Shown: piece after piece, positions 1 to 8,838 of the stretch
Layout: every line of letters begins with the position of its first letter
Numbering within the stretch: the stretch's first letter is position 1
DNA from: Thermosporothrix hazakensis
GTDB taxonomy: Bacteria > Chloroflexota > Ktedonobacteria > Ktedonobacterales > Ktedonobacteraceae
NCBI RefSeq assembly: GCF_003253565.1
Contig: NZ_QKUF01000030.1
Span: forward strand, 1-64,000
Length of the DNA stretch: 64,000 nt
Reading direction: 5' to 3'
Program-made: the position numbers and the translations under genes
The notes under the pieces: generated by a model
Told to the model about the DNA's origin: nothing
Databases searched by the model: none
The model's input: only the letters and a program-made list of their open reading frames with translations

Positions 1-71
1 GTGCGGATGGCTTCCTCGATGGCGGCGAATTGCGCCTTCGACCCATCGAGCTTGTATTCGTAGATCAGCAT
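1..71 (-). CDS. tnpB: TnpB (IS605 OrfB) transposon-encoded RNA-guided nuclease, N-terminal fragment
   Basis: Only the first 23 codons lie in the window; the gene runs out of the left edge. The peptide opens MLIYEYKLDGSKAQ and continues AIEEAIR, the typical start of IS605 OrfB/TnpB proteins, in which an opening hydrophobic strand is followed by a KLDGTKAQ-like motif. The start is supported by a GGAG-type ribosome binding site six bases upstream. TnpB proteins are RuvC-type nucleases guided by an RNA from the element's right end, which is outside this window. The element's other end is at about position 218. Whether a tnpA is present cannot be seen. Confidence 0.8.
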   Translation of the reverse strand, partial: MLIYEYKLDGSKAQFAAIEEAIR

Positions 72-218
72 CCCTTGCTCCTTGTTCGTCCTCACTATCT
101 TCGCGTATCCTAACACAACGATTGCCTTCTGTCAAGCGAAGGGGAACGTCCTGCCGCTGCTGGCTTCCTGCGCCATCCATCCCCTTGGCTGAAGCCAGGG
201 GCCTTCTGCCGCTTTTTG
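72..218 (-). mobile_element. Left end of an IS200/IS605 (IS608-like) element
   Basis: This stretch lies between the tnpB start and the point where a recognisable restriction-gene reading frame resumes. It contains an imperfect hairpin at 181-201 (CCCC-TT-GGC, loop TGAA, GCC-A-GGGG) with an unpaired base in the stem, as in the subterminal hairpins of IS200/IS605 ends. Read on the minus strand, the junction is TTAC immediately followed by CAAAAAGCGG. TTAC is the IS608 target and AAAG its left guide, so the boundary is placed at 218/219. The exact boundary is inferred. Confidence 0.6.
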
Positions 219-1132
219 GTAATCTGACATTGTTAAGCGACACATCCAAGGGGAATGAAGAGAAAACGTTCCTGGAAAAGCGGGATATGAAGGGAGGCTT
301 TGCTGAAAGCCCGCTGGCGCTGAATCATGAGCTGGCTACACTGGATCACTGGAATCAGGAAACTATTGAGCGCCGTATAGAAGAGTTGGCCTATTTGGCT
401 TGTGAGGTATGGCAGATACCACAGCTCCCCTCTGCGATTATTCGACGTTATTCGCGCTCATGGAAGAAGGGGGCTCTGGCTGATATCATCGGTCCGGCTG
501 AGTATCCTCGGGCCGGCTTTGTTCCGAAAGGGGTGCGCATTATTCAGGGAGCGGAGCAGCGGTTCTATCTCTTCAGGCTTGTAGAGGGAGAATGGAAGCA
601 GTATGGTGATGGTGTGAATGTCTGGTATACCGAGACCTGGCAGAATGTCCGGCAATGGATTCGGGATATACCAACGATTGATGAGGTGTCAGAGGTTGTT
701 GAGAGCCAGCTTGTGCTTTCGGAGGATTCAGGAGAAGCGTTAGACTATCTGATACTAGAGTCTGCATCAAAGAACTCGTCTCGTATTGGATATCATCTTT
801 ATCTGCAAGGAGAAATTGGAGCACTTTTTGAGGAGATAGATAAACGTATTCTTGCTTTGAGCGAACAGGTAAGGCGAGAGGAACAAAAGCACTACATTGC
901 ATATAAGCTAGACAGCAACTTTGTTGATATCGAGCCAAAGAGGAAAAGTTTGAAGCTGATCTTGAATATGCCTTTTACGGCAATCAAAGATCCGAAAGAG
1001 ATATGTCGAGATGTAACAAATATCGGGCATTATGGAAACGGGGATGTCGAGATACGATTAACAGATTTCAATCAGCTTGATGATACAATGATGTTGGTGC
1101 AGCAGGCTTTCCTGTGGCGAATGCAATTATAG
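219..1132 (+). pseudogene. GmrSD-like restriction protein, C-terminal remnant (DUF1524 end plus DUF5655)
   Basis: The frame resumes at GNLTLLS, the conserved strand after the catalytic region of DUF1524 (GmrSD C-terminal HNH) proteins. The typical LN..L....W...TI..R...L...A...W helices follow. The last 80 residues form a DUF5655 domain (NFVDIEPKRKSLKL, then DVTNIGHYGNGDVEIRL). The N-terminal DUF262 nucleotidase domain and the HNH histidines are missing, because the IS200/IS605 element end abuts the frame. The open frame begins at 122 inside IS sequence, so that start is artificial. Intact relatives act as modification-dependent or type IV restriction enzymes; this copy is probably inactive unless the IS excises. 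Confidence 0.75.
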
Positions 1133-1213
1133 AGGAATAAAGCTGTTTCGATTGAGGAAATACCGATCCCCTCTTCTATAGGAGAATTTTATTTCTATAG
1201 AAGATATTCCGTG

Positions 1214-1243
1214 GCTTCTTCTCTGATAGCTCTGAGAAGAAGC
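1214..1243 (+). terminator. Terminator-like hairpin after the GmrSD remnant
   Basis: A perfect 10-bp stem (GCTTCTTCTC / GAGAAGAAGC) with a 10-base loop lies about 80 bases after the remnant's stop codon. It is followed by a pyrimidine-rich stretch but no strong T run. Confidence 0.5.
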
Positions 1244-1272
1244 CCGCTCTTTCGTTATGCAATTTTATGGTA

Positions 1273-1309
1273 GGCAGGACTTTTTCCGGTGCAGGGTCCT
1301 GCCTGTTTA
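1273..1309 (+). terminator. Terminator-like hairpin
   Basis: An 8-bp stem (GGCAGGAC / GTCCTGCC, 1273-1280 and 1296-1303) is followed by TGTTTATTT. It is a second candidate stop for transcription coming from the left. Confidence 0.5.
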
Positions 1310-2038
1310 TTTGGATGCGAAAAAGCTTTTGCGATTTTAACTGAAAACGATGCTGGTTTTTGATTGACGCTGTTTAATACGGAGACGAGAAATAATGGAA
1401 GGGTGTATATATGATGTTAAATTGCAGTATACAGTATTTTATGGCAATGTCTGTGAAACAATTACTTGTCACATGTGATAGAAGTAGATAAAATAAAAGG
1501 AGTGCATATATCTAATATGTTTTAAGTGTGAATGTAGTGGGGCGCTTTGCTTTTTGCAGCACTGGTGGGGGAGAGGAAACCATATGTAAGCATAATAAAG
1601 AAGCGGGTCTTATTTTTTATAAGATTTGAAGCAAGGAGCCTCAGGACTGCGATTTGATTAATGTCAACAGCAAGTAGCAAGTCGTCATAGGTGAGCAGGC
1701 AGGTATGGAACAACACGCTTCATTGTTTTTCTCATGGGCCGCAATGTGTTGTTCCCTTCCTCGCTTTTCAGGAAAACGGTGGCGCTCTGGTTCCTGGACA
1801 ATGGACTCAGTGTTTGGAGAAGTGCGTGAGATTGGTTCCGAGGCAACTGTAGTCGTGCTCTCCTGGGACATTGGGCTGCTGGCATTTTTCAGAGGTACGC
1901 AGTGCCGAAAAATATCATTTTTCCTGGGGACTGGAATGATTTATATCAGATTATAGGGGGCGGGTATTGAAAACATGGACTTGAGCTTGAGGAGACACTG
2001 CATTTCTTTGCAATTGATCGAGAAATGAGAGGGATACT
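1304..2038. other. Long intergenic region before the pathway regulator
   Basis: About 730 bases without a convincing gene. Several open frames of 60-83 codons on both strands (for example 1641-1871 minus and 1705-1956 plus) lack good ribosome binding sites and overlap each other. The stretch 1380-1640 is AT-rich and holds a promoter-like site at 1466-1494. This may be a long leader for the regulator at 2039 or a decayed region. Confidence 0.5.
1466..1494 (+). promoter_or_regulatory. Sigma-70-like promoter with overlapping palindrome
   Basis: TTGTCA and TAAAAT hexamers are separated by exactly 17 bp. The -35 overlaps the perfect palindrome TCACATGTGA (1469-1478), a possible operator. The next convincing gene on this strand starts more than 500 bases downstream. 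Confidence 0.4.
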
Positions 2039-5000
2039 ATGGGCGCTTTTGACGTATCATCGAAGGTGCATATCCCGGCGATCCCACGAACCTTTGTCCG
2101 CCGGAATCGGTTGCTGTCGATTTTAAAAGGGGCTTTAGATGGAGAGCATGAAAAGGAGTATCGAGTGATTTTGCTCTGTGCTCCCGGGGGATATGGCAAA
2201 ACGACGGCACTAGTTGATTATATACGACAGGCGCAGTTGCCCTGTTGCTGGTATACCCTGGAACCGATGGACGCCGACGCAATCACCTTTCTGCGTGTGC
2301 TGGTCACAAGTATTCAGCATGTCTTTCCTCATTTTGGCAAGTCCGTGAGCGCGCGTCTCTCTGGAAGCGCTTTTTCGGAAAGTGAAGCCTTGTCCGGGCC
2401 GGTCTTAATGGATGCTCTGCTGACCGCGATTGAGAACGAGATTCAGGAGCATTTTCTTCTGGTCCTCAACGATTTTCATGAGGTGAACAACAGTGCGCCT
2501 GTGCTGGAGCTTCTCAATCACTTCCTGCGGAAACAGCCACAACACTGTACAGTCGTTGTTGAGAGCAGGGCTGTGCCCAGATTGGAACTTGCTCCGTTGC
2601 TGGCGCGCCGGGAGGTGTACGCTATCGGAAATGCGCATTTTCGCTTCTTGCCAGATGAGATATGTGAGCTGGCACGAGTACAGGGAAGCATTACGCTTAC
2701 TTTGCAGGAAGCGGAGAAGCTGGCCCATTCTTTCGATGGATGGATTGCCGGTATTTTGCTTGGCACCCGGCTCGGTGAGGGGCAGATGTCGCCGGGGGGT
2801 GGCAGAATTCTTTCAGGGACATCAACGCTACGACTAGAACGACAACAGTTGTTCGCCTATCTGGTACATGAGGTGTTCAAGAGGGAACAAGAAGTGTACG
2901 CCTTTTTGAAAGAAGTGGCGATCCTGCCGCAGATGGCGCCGGAAGTTTGTGACGCGCTCTTGCAGCGAAATGATTCTGCGAGCAGGCTATCCTATCTTGA
3001 ACAGCAGGGGCTTTTTGTCAGTCAGGTGGAAACCGACGAGGGGCCATTCTTTCTCTGTCATCCAGTTTTGCGTGATATGCTCTGTGAGGAGTTTCAGCGG
3101 GAGCAGCCGGAACGATACACGGAATTACAGCGACGTGCCTCAGAGTTCTTTTGCCAGAGAGGTGAGTATCAACAGGCGCTCTATCATGCACAGAGAGCAG
3201 GCGAGTATGAGCAGATGGCGTGCCTGCTTCAGGACGCATATCAACAGAGTGTAAAGCGTGGGCGCAGTTCTGAGGGATTGGCACACTGGATTGATGATAT
3301 TCCTACAGATATCTGGATGAAGTATCCGCGGTTGCCGTTGATTCGGGCAAGCCTCTATCTGGCACAGGGCGATATCGCTCATGCCCTGCCACTATTGACT
3401 CGTTCCCATGAGCTGGTAGATAACGCTGCTGAAACGATGGAGAGCGAAGACCGACGGTTGTTACAGGCTGAAATCGCCCTCGCTCGAAGTAAGGCGCTCT
3501 TTTTTTCGGGCAACTATGTACAGGCACAGATACTCTGTCAGCAGGCTCTGCCAACCATACCTGCTGATGAGGTACCGCTTCTGGCAGAAGCTCATCTGCG
3601 ACTGGGAATGTGTGCCCAGATGCTCGGGTGTTTTGGCGATTGTATTCGTGAACTTCAGCAGGCGTTGCGGCTCTGGGGGTATGGCATCGCGGCGAAACAG
3701 ACAGCACTACTGCATAGCCAATTGGCAAATACCTATAGTCTGATGGGGAATCTGGCGCTTGCAGAGCATCATTACCGACGCGCGATGTCCTGCCTTGAGG
3801 AATTGCATGATGATTATGAACGGGCCAATACGCTCATCGGTAGAGGCGTCACATTACAGCGATACGGTAAGTATGATGAGGCAGTCACTGTCTTACAGGA
3901 GGCGTTAGATCTGGCGCGAAAAATTGGCTTTCGTCGCGCAGAGGCATATGCATTGGTTAGCCTGGGAGACGTATATCAGGATCAGGGGAAATACGATCAG
4001 GCGCTACTCATGATGGAGGATGGGCTATCGCTTGCTTCTCAGCTTGCTGAACACTATCTGGTTGGCTATACCCATAATACACTTGCAATGACCTATCTCC
4101 TGATGGGTGATCCCCACACCGCTCTGGTTCATCTTGCGCAGACAGAGGCTACCGCTGACGAGAAGACAAGCTATCATAACGAACTTGGGGCGCTGGTTCG
4201 CGGTACTGTGTGGCTGTATCAGCAGGAATATCAGCAGGCAAAGACCTGCTTTCTTGCTCTGGCTGAAACATTGCACGCAAAAGGCTATAAGCGCGAGTTG
4301 GTTCAAGTGATGGTGCGCCTGGCTGCCTGTTATGGGGCATTGCAGGAAAGAGATGAGGCGGTCAGACATCTAGAAAGGGCGCAGCGGCTTGCGGAGGAAT
4401 ATCACTATGAAGCATTGCTCCCTCTGGAGCTTGAGCGTCTGCCCGGGATCGCTGAGACGTTGCGGTTTCAACATGAAAGGGACTCCAATCGAGAGCTGCC
4501 TGTGAAAAAAGAGGCTGTGCCGCAGAATAGAGAGCCGCAGAGCCGTGCGAAGATGCCGGATGCATACTCTCGTCTTCAGGCGGTGAAGACAGAAGTTGTG
4601 CCGAAGCTACGTATCCTGGCGCTAGGAGAACCAGTAGTGTTACTGGAAGGGAAGCCTATCACGCGCTGGCGTATGGCAAGAGCAATGGAGCTATGTTTCT
4701 TTCTGCTGGATAAGGGAAAGCCTGTGCATAAGGAGCAGATTATGCTGGCTCTCTGGCCGGAAGTGGATGAGGCAATAGACCAGACACTCCGTTCAACGAT
4801 CTATTATCTGCGGAAAGCGCTTGGTGAAGGCTGTATCTCTTACCGCTCAGGATACTATGCGCTGAACTTGCAGGCCCACTACGGCGATGAGGTTTGTTAT
4901 GATGTGGCGCAGTTTGAGGAATACTATAAAGAGGCAAAAGAAAATTACGAGGTGAAAGAGTTTGATGAGGCATATGAACTCTTTCTGCGGATGGTGCATC

Positions 5001-5350
5001 TGTATCGTGGCGATTATGCGCAGTCATTTTACCATGACTGGTGTATTCCTCGACGTGAGGAACTGCGGCTAGCCTATCTGGATGCTCGGCGGCATCTGGC
5101 ATTGATTTGTTGGAAGCAAGGAGAGTATCAGGAGAGCGCCTCTCACTGGCAACAGATGCTGATAGTTGATCGTTGTATGGAAGAGGCGCACTATGGATTG
5201 ATGCGCTGTTATATGCAGATGGGAAAACGCAGTCTCGCATTGCGGCAATATCAGCGCTGTGCGGAGGCGTTACAGGAAGAGCTAGGGATTGAGCCCGGGG
5301 AACGCATTCAGCATTTATATCAGCGGCTGACCGGGCAGGTCCGAGAGTAG
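2039..5350 (+). CDS. Large pathway regulator: MalT-like NTPase, TPR repeats, C-terminal winged helix and BTAD
   Basis: This 1103-residue protein has a STAND/MalT-like ATPase at the N terminus (Walker A APGGYGKTT at about residue 46 and a VLNDFHE Walker B-like segment near 140). A long array of TPR-type helical repeats runs from about residues 350 to 830. At the C terminus a winged-helix segment (LRILALGEPVVLLEGK onward) is followed by a bacterial transcriptional activator domain (EELGIEPGERIQ). The order resembles large SARP/AfsR-like activators with the DNA-binding part moved to the C terminus. It stands at the edge of the polyketide-like cluster and ends at a strong terminator, so it is probably a separately transcribed activator. 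Its likely targets are the four conserved promoter sites listed below. The start is supported by a GAGAGGG-type ribosome binding site. Confidence 0.85.
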   Translation: MGAFDVSSKVHIPAIPRTFVRRNRLLSILKGALDGEHEKEYRVILLCAPGGYGKTTALVDYIRQAQLPCCWYTLEPMDADAITFLRVLVTSIQHVFPHFGKSVSARLSGSAFSESEALSGPVLMDALLTAIENEIQEHFLLVLNDFHEVNNSAPVLELLNHFLRKQPQHCTVVVESRAVPRLELAPLLARREVYAIGNAHFRFLPDEICELARVQGSITLTLQEAEKLAHSFDGWIAGILLGTRLGEGQMSPGGGRILSGTSTLRLERQQLFAYLVHEVFKREQEVYAFLKEVAILPQMAPEVCDALLQRNDSASRLSYLEQQGLFVSQVETDEGPFFLCHPVLRDMLCEEFQREQPERYTELQRRASEFFCQRGEYQQALYHAQRAGEYEQMACLLQDAYQQSVKRGRSSEGLAHWIDDIPTDIWMKYPRLPLIRASLYLAQGDIAHALPLLTRSHELVDNAAETMESEDRRLLQAEIALARSKALFFSGNYVQAQILCQQALPTIPADEVPLLAEAHLRLGMCAQMLGCFGDCIRELQQALRLWGYGIAAKQTALLHSQLANTYSLMGNLALAEHHYRRAMSCLEELHDDYERANTLIGRGVTLQRYGKYDEAVTVLQEALDLARKIGFRRAEAYALVSLGDVYQDQGKYDQALLMMEDGLSLASQLAEHYLVGYTHNTLAMTYLLMGDPHTALVHLAQTEATADEKTSYHNELGALVRGTVWLYQQEYQQAKTCFLALAETLHAKGYKRELVQVMVRLAACYGALQERDEAVRHLERAQRLAEEYHYEALLPLELERLPGIAETLRFQHERDSNRELPVKKEAVPQNREPQSRAKMPDAYSRLQAVKTEVVPKLRILALGEPVVLLEGKPITRWRMARAMELCFFLLDKGKPVHKEQIMLALWPEVDEAIDQTLRSTIYYLRKALGEGCISYRSGYYALNLQAHYGDEVCYDVAQFEEYYKEAKENYEVKEFDEAYELFLRMVHLYRGDYAQSFYHDWCIPRREELRLAYLDARRHLALICWKQGEYQESASHWQQMLIVDRCMEEAHYGLMRCYMQMGKRSLALRQYQRCAEALQEELGIEPGERIQHLYQRLTGQVRE

Positions 5351-5360
5351 GAAAAGAGAA

Positions 5361-5386
5361 GGGTCGCCACGTGAGCGACCCTTTTG
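5361..5386 (+). terminator. Rho-independent terminator after the regulator
   Basis: A 7-bp stem GGGTCGC / GCGACCC with a CACGTGA loop is followed immediately by TTTTGTT, ten bases after the regulator's stop codon. Confidence 0.8.
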
Positions 5387-5396
5387 TTCATGTATT

Positions 5397-5582
5397 TCAT
5401 TTTATTGGCTCTCCAGGAGGAAAAGGGTCTCCCTGTATATGGGTGAGGGTGATAGCCCTGTCAGGAAGAGCGTCGGCTGAGGTTGCAAGAAATGTTGCAG
5501 TTGCTGCTGAAAGGAACAAGAGAATGAGGGTCAGGTGCAAGATAAACGGTTTGATTGAGCAGATGGTGTGTGTTGCTTTCAT
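5397..5582 (-). CDS. Small exported or membrane peptide (61 aa)
   Basis: I do not recognise a family. The 61-residue product has a basic start (MKATHTICSIKPF), one hydrophobic segment (about residues 14-33) ending in small residues, and a short polar tail ending PPGEPIK. This is the shape of a signal peptide or single-pass membrane peptide. The start has a strong GGAGG site six bases upstream, which separates it from the overlapping plus-strand frame. One of the conserved regulator-type promoter sites (5679-5720) lies upstream and also contains GCGAACA and GTAAACA heptamers read in the direction of this gene. It may be a signal, an immunity peptide or an accessory peptide; this is inference. 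Confidence 0.5.
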   Translation of the reverse strand: MKATHTICSIKPFILHLTLILLFLSAATATFLATSADALPDRAITLTHIQGDPFPPGEPIK

Positions 5583-5678
5583 TGCTGTCCTCCAGGTCTT
5601 TTCTAAGAGTTGCTTTTTCCTTTCACTTTCAGCTTACTTGATTGGTGTTAACACTGTATGCGCGTGGATAGGCTTACT

Positions 5679-5720
5679 GTTCGCACCTGTTTACAGCGAA
5701 TCGAGAGGCAATACCTGCTT
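5679..5720. promoter_or_regulatory. Conserved regulator site 1 (possibly bidirectional)
   Basis: On the plus strand GCGAATC (5696) is followed 16 bp later by TACCTGCTT (5712), with the shared GAGAGGC between them. On the minus strand GTAAACA and GCGAACA heptamers point toward the 61-residue peptide gene. It matches three other sites in this cluster (9344-9388, 9449-9492, 10529-10573). Confidence 0.5.
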
Positions 5721-5754
5721 GTATGTCTATTGGCAATGATAAAGGAGGAGGCTT

Positions 5755-5889
5755 GTGTCTGAACTCTACTGCACCTTAGAGAACCGGTGCAAGCGCTCTG
5801 CTTTGGCTTCCTTGTTTGACACATCAGGGACAAGTGATAAACATCGAGTTGAGGAAGTTGCTGTCCCGGGCTGTGGCATCAAGATGTGA
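5755..5889 (+). CDS. Short cysteine-containing peptide (44 aa), candidate small product gene
   Basis: A GTG-started frame of 44 codons (starts MSELYCTLENRCKR, ends VPGCGIKM) sits four bases behind an AAAGGAGGAG ribosome binding site, one of the strongest in the window. It lies 35 bases downstream of conserved regulator site 1. It has three cysteines (positions 6, 12 and 40) and a serine/threonine-rich centre. No family is recognised. The good translation signals and placement make it more than a chance frame, but no modification enzyme gene is next to it. Confidence 0.35.
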   Translation: MSELYCTLENRCKRSALASLFDTSGTSDKHRVEEVAVPGCGIKM

Positions 5890-5996
5890 GCAGTTCCCAT
5901 AGGTGAGGGGAACGAGCGTTATGAGAGGCATAGGAGAATGAGGGTGCTTGCCATTGCAAACACCCCTGATGAAAGGAAGGAGGACTGACAAGCTTC

Positions 5997-8456
5997 CTAA
6001 GCCGCCTGATAGCGGCGCAGAACGAGTGAATGATAATTGCCTGAGCCTGTTACCGAGTAGCTTGAGATCAATACATGCTCGGGAGTGGCGGGGCGCGCCG
6101 CACCATAGACATAGTCGAGCGCTGCATATTCTTGAGGCTCCCGCAAATTAGCTGTGGCAGAGATAAAACCATCATGCAACGCTGCAATACCGGCGATGAT
6201 ATTGAGTCCTCCGGCAGAGCCATGTGTTTCGCCGAAGATTGACTTAGGGGCAGTGACGGGGACGCGATCGCCAACGACACGGGCGAGAACCCTGGCCTCA
6301 ACTTCATCAACGAGAGGAAGGCCGTTCGCAGCTGCGAAGACTGCACCTAGCTGTGCCGGTTCAATCCCGGCATCGAGCAGGGCGAGTTCAAACGAACGTT
6401 GCCATTCAGTTCCCTCTTCGTTGATGCGGGCGACGCGGAAGGTATCGGCCGTCATGCCAAAGCCTGCCAGTTCGGCATATGGACGGGCGCCACAGGAGCG
6501 AGCTGCCTCTTCGCTCTGAATCAAGAAGGCGGTACTGGCTGCGCCTATATTCGTGCCGGAGTGCGAGCGATCAAAGGGGCGCAGGGTGTCGCGACTCAGG
6601 AAATTGGGAATACGTCCGAAGCCTGCCAGCATCGGCTCATTGCATTCATCGGAACTTACAACAAGGATTGTATCAACGACACCGCGCTGAATCAGACTGT
6701 ACGCGTAGAAGAGGGCACTGATCGTTGAGGTGCCGGCTGCGGTGATCGTTGACGTTGGCCCTTTGATCTTGAAATGCAGGGAAACGTGCCCGGCAGCGGC
6801 ATTCATCACGGTATTCGGAAAGAGGCGCGGGTTGGCATTCTTCACTCCCTGCTCAATCACGGTGCGGTAGAAGGACTCAACCGTTTCAACGGGGCCAGTC
6901 CCGGTTGCGAAGAGAATCCCCACCTGTTCGCAGTTGTGGCGATCAATCTTGAAGCCGCTATCAGTCAGAGCGAATTTCGCTGCTGCAACAGCCTGTTTGC
7001 TGATCGTATCCATCTTCCGAAGAAGGCCAGGGTTAATGATCTTCTCATAGCGCAGGCCACGAATCATACCCGCCAGCAAGCTGCCGTAGGGCGAGGCGTC
7101 GAACTCAATAATAGGCTGGATCTGAGATTGCCCCTCGCGCAGACGAGAGAAGACCTCAGCAGTCGTGTTGGCTCCAGCAGCAAGAGCGCCAATGCCACTG
7201 ATAACAACGCGCTTGTGTTGCCACGCGTGTCCATGCCCGGCCCGAGGATACTTGCCAAAGATAATACTTGCATTATTGCCGCCAAAACCGAACGAGTTTG
7301 AAAGAATGATGTCCAGTTTGGCCGGTCTGGAGTGGTTGGGCACGAAATCCAGGTCGTAGGTGCGTCGCTCTTCGTCGAAGTTGATGGTTGGGGGCAGGAT
7401 GCCATCCTGCAAGGCAAGCACACAGGTGACCCCTTCAATTGCGCCGGCAGCACCCAGGGTATGCCCGATCATCGATTTGGTGGAACTGATAGGAATATCC
7501 TTGTGCTCCTTTAAAAAGGCGCGGATGGCCTTTGGTTCAATCATATCGTTGGTGGGCGTGCCAGTCCCATGCCCGTTGATATACGAGATCTCATGAATGC
7601 TAATGTTAGCCATCTCGACGGCTGTGCTCATGGAGCGGATCGCGCCAGAGCCGCCGGGATCGGGTGCCGTCTGATGATAGGAATCAGATGAGAGGCCATA
7701 GCCCATCACCTCTGCCAGAATAGTGGCGCCGCGCGCCTCAGCATGGGATAGTCGCTCAAGCACAAGAATGGCCGCGCCTTCGCCCAGATTGAGGCCATTA
7801 CTCTTGCTATAGGGTGCGCAGGCTTCAGGGCTCAGAGCCGAGAGGCTATTAAAGCCGGAAAATGAGAGATGAGAGAGCGGATCGACGCCACCGGTAAACA
7901 TGACGTCTGCTTTCCCACTAATCAGGAACTCAGTGGCAAAACCAATGGCATTTGTGCCTGCTGCACAGGCGTTTGAAATGACGCTTTTTGGGCCTTTCAG
8001 ACCAAGATCAATGCTGATCAGATCTAATGGCGCATGCAGGGTGTAGAGCTGAAGCAAGCGCGGATGCGTTTTATGAATACCCCGCTTAATCCACTGCTCA
8101 TGGAACATCTGCCCACTGACCATACCGCCAAGCGAGGTGCCCAGGACAACCCCGATACGATAAGGGTCGAGCTGTTGTACATTGATATGAGCATGTTCCG
8201 CTGCCTCTCGTGCGGCAATCACTGCCATCTGGCCGCAGCGGTCCATAAAGCGCATTTCTCGTTTGGAAAAGTAGCGCTCAGGGTGAAATTCAGTCACCTC
8301 GCCTGCGACATCGGTCGAAAGATTGGTCATATCGACGGTGTGGACCGAGCGGATGCCACTGCTCCCGCGTACGACGTTATCCCAGAAGGCTTTCTGTCCA
8401 ATGCCATTAGCGCAGATGACGCCAACCCCTGTGACGACAATTCGTTCACGCGTCAT
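5997..8456 (-). CDS. Fused ketosynthase and chain-length-factor protein (KS-CLF)
   Basis: This 819-residue protein is two FabF-type domains in tandem. The first (about 1-405) has the full condensing set: Cys in SNACAAGTN, His in GHGTGTPTND and His in KSMIGHTLGAAGA. The second (about 412-819) keeps the fold but not the catalytic residues: TITAAGTS has Thr in place of Cys, NGLPLVDEVE lacks the first His, and KSIFGETHGSAGG has Glu in place of the second His. That is the signature of a chain length factor (KS-beta). In most type II polyketide systems KS-alpha and CLF are separate genes; here they are one polypeptide. The gene is last in a minus-strand operon (thioesterase, ACP, KS-CLF) and has an AAAGGAGG site before its ATG. 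It probably extends an ACP-bound chain. Confidence 0.92.
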   Translation of the reverse strand: MTRERIVVTGVGVICANGIGQKAFWDNVVRGSSGIRSVHTVDMTNLSTDVAGEVTEFHPERYFSKREMRFMDRCGQMAVIAAREAAEHAHINVQQLDPYRIGVVLGTSLGGMVSGQMFHEQWIKRGIHKTHPRLLQLYTLHAPLDLISIDLGLKGPKSVISNACAAGTNAIGFATEFLISGKADVMFTGGVDPLSHLSFSGFNSLSALSPEACAPYSKSNGLNLGEGAAILVLERLSHAEARGATILAEVMGYGLSSDSYHQTAPDPGGSGAIRSMSTAVEMANISIHEISYINGHGTGTPTNDMIEPKAIRAFLKEHKDIPISSTKSMIGHTLGAAGAIEGVTCVLALQDGILPPTINFDEERRTYDLDFVPNHSRPAKLDIILSNSFGFGGNNASIIFGKYPRAGHGHAWQHKRVVISGIGALAAGANTTAEVFSRLREGQSQIQPIIEFDASPYGSLLAGMIRGLRYEKIINPGLLRKMDTISKQAVAAAKFALTDSGFKIDRHNCEQVGILFATGTGPVETVESFYRTVIEQGVKNANPRLFPNTVMNAAAGHVSLHFKIKGPTSTITAAGTSTISALFYAYSLIQRGVVDTILVVSSDECNEPMLAGFGRIPNFLSRDTLRPFDRSHSGTNIGAASTAFLIQSEEAARSCGARPYAELAGFGMTADTFRVARINEEGTEWQRSFELALLDAGIEPAQLGAVFAAANGLPLVDEVEARVLARVVGDRVPVTAPKSIFGETHGSAGGLNIIAGIAALHDGFISATANLREPQEYAALDYVYGAARPATPEHVLISSYSVTGSGNYHSLVLRRYQAA

Positions 8457-8477
8457 ATGAGCCTCCTTTATTTTGTA

Positions 8478-8804
8478 TCAGGCGTGTTGCTCAAACATCG
8501 GTGCGGCGACCGGTTCACGCCCTTGCTGAAAGGCCAGGATGTATTCAGCGATCTTATTGACCGAGCTCAACGAACTGATATCATCATCGCTCACCGAGAC
8601 CTCAAATGCCTCCTCGATGCCGACCACCAGTTCAAGCGCATCCAGGGAGTCCAGGCCGAGACCGCGGCCAAAGAGCGGCTGATCATCCGTTATCTGACCT
8701 GGCTCACAATTGAGTTCAAGGTATGAGACCAGCAGGGACTTGATCTGTTCATTGAGGGCTCGGCGCTGTAGTGCCTTCTCCCTCGTTTCCTGATAGTTGC
8801 TCAT
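8478..8804 (-). CDS. Acyl carrier protein 1
   Basis: A 108-residue ACP with the phosphopantetheine attachment motif GLDSLDALEL, the serine being the attachment site. The start at 8804 (MSNYQETREK) is preferred over the longer frame because of an AAGGAAGGAAG site just upstream. The C-terminal 73 residues (CEPGQITDDQ to PMFE) are identical to those of ACP 2 at 15546, and the DNA is nearly identical as well. It lies between the thioesterase and KS-CLF genes with short gaps, so the three are probably cotranscribed. It carries the growing or starter acyl chain. Confidence 0.92.
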   Translation of the reverse strand: MSNYQETREKALQRRALNEQIKSLLVSYLELNCEPGQITDDQPLFGRGLGLDSLDALELVVGIEEAFEVSVSDDDISSLSSVNKIAEYILAFQQGREPVAAPMFEQHA

Positions 8805-8838
8805 GTCTTCCTTCCTTTCTTTCTGGGTAGAATGGTAT

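Noticed and set aside
1641..1956. Overlapping small frames on both strands (76 and 83 codons)
   Set aside because: No ribosome binding site, no family resemblance, and each lies across the other.
5371..5739. 122-codon plus-strand frame after the regulator
   Set aside because: It starts inside the regulator's terminator hairpin, has no ribosome binding site and overlaps the better supported 61-residue minus-strand gene.
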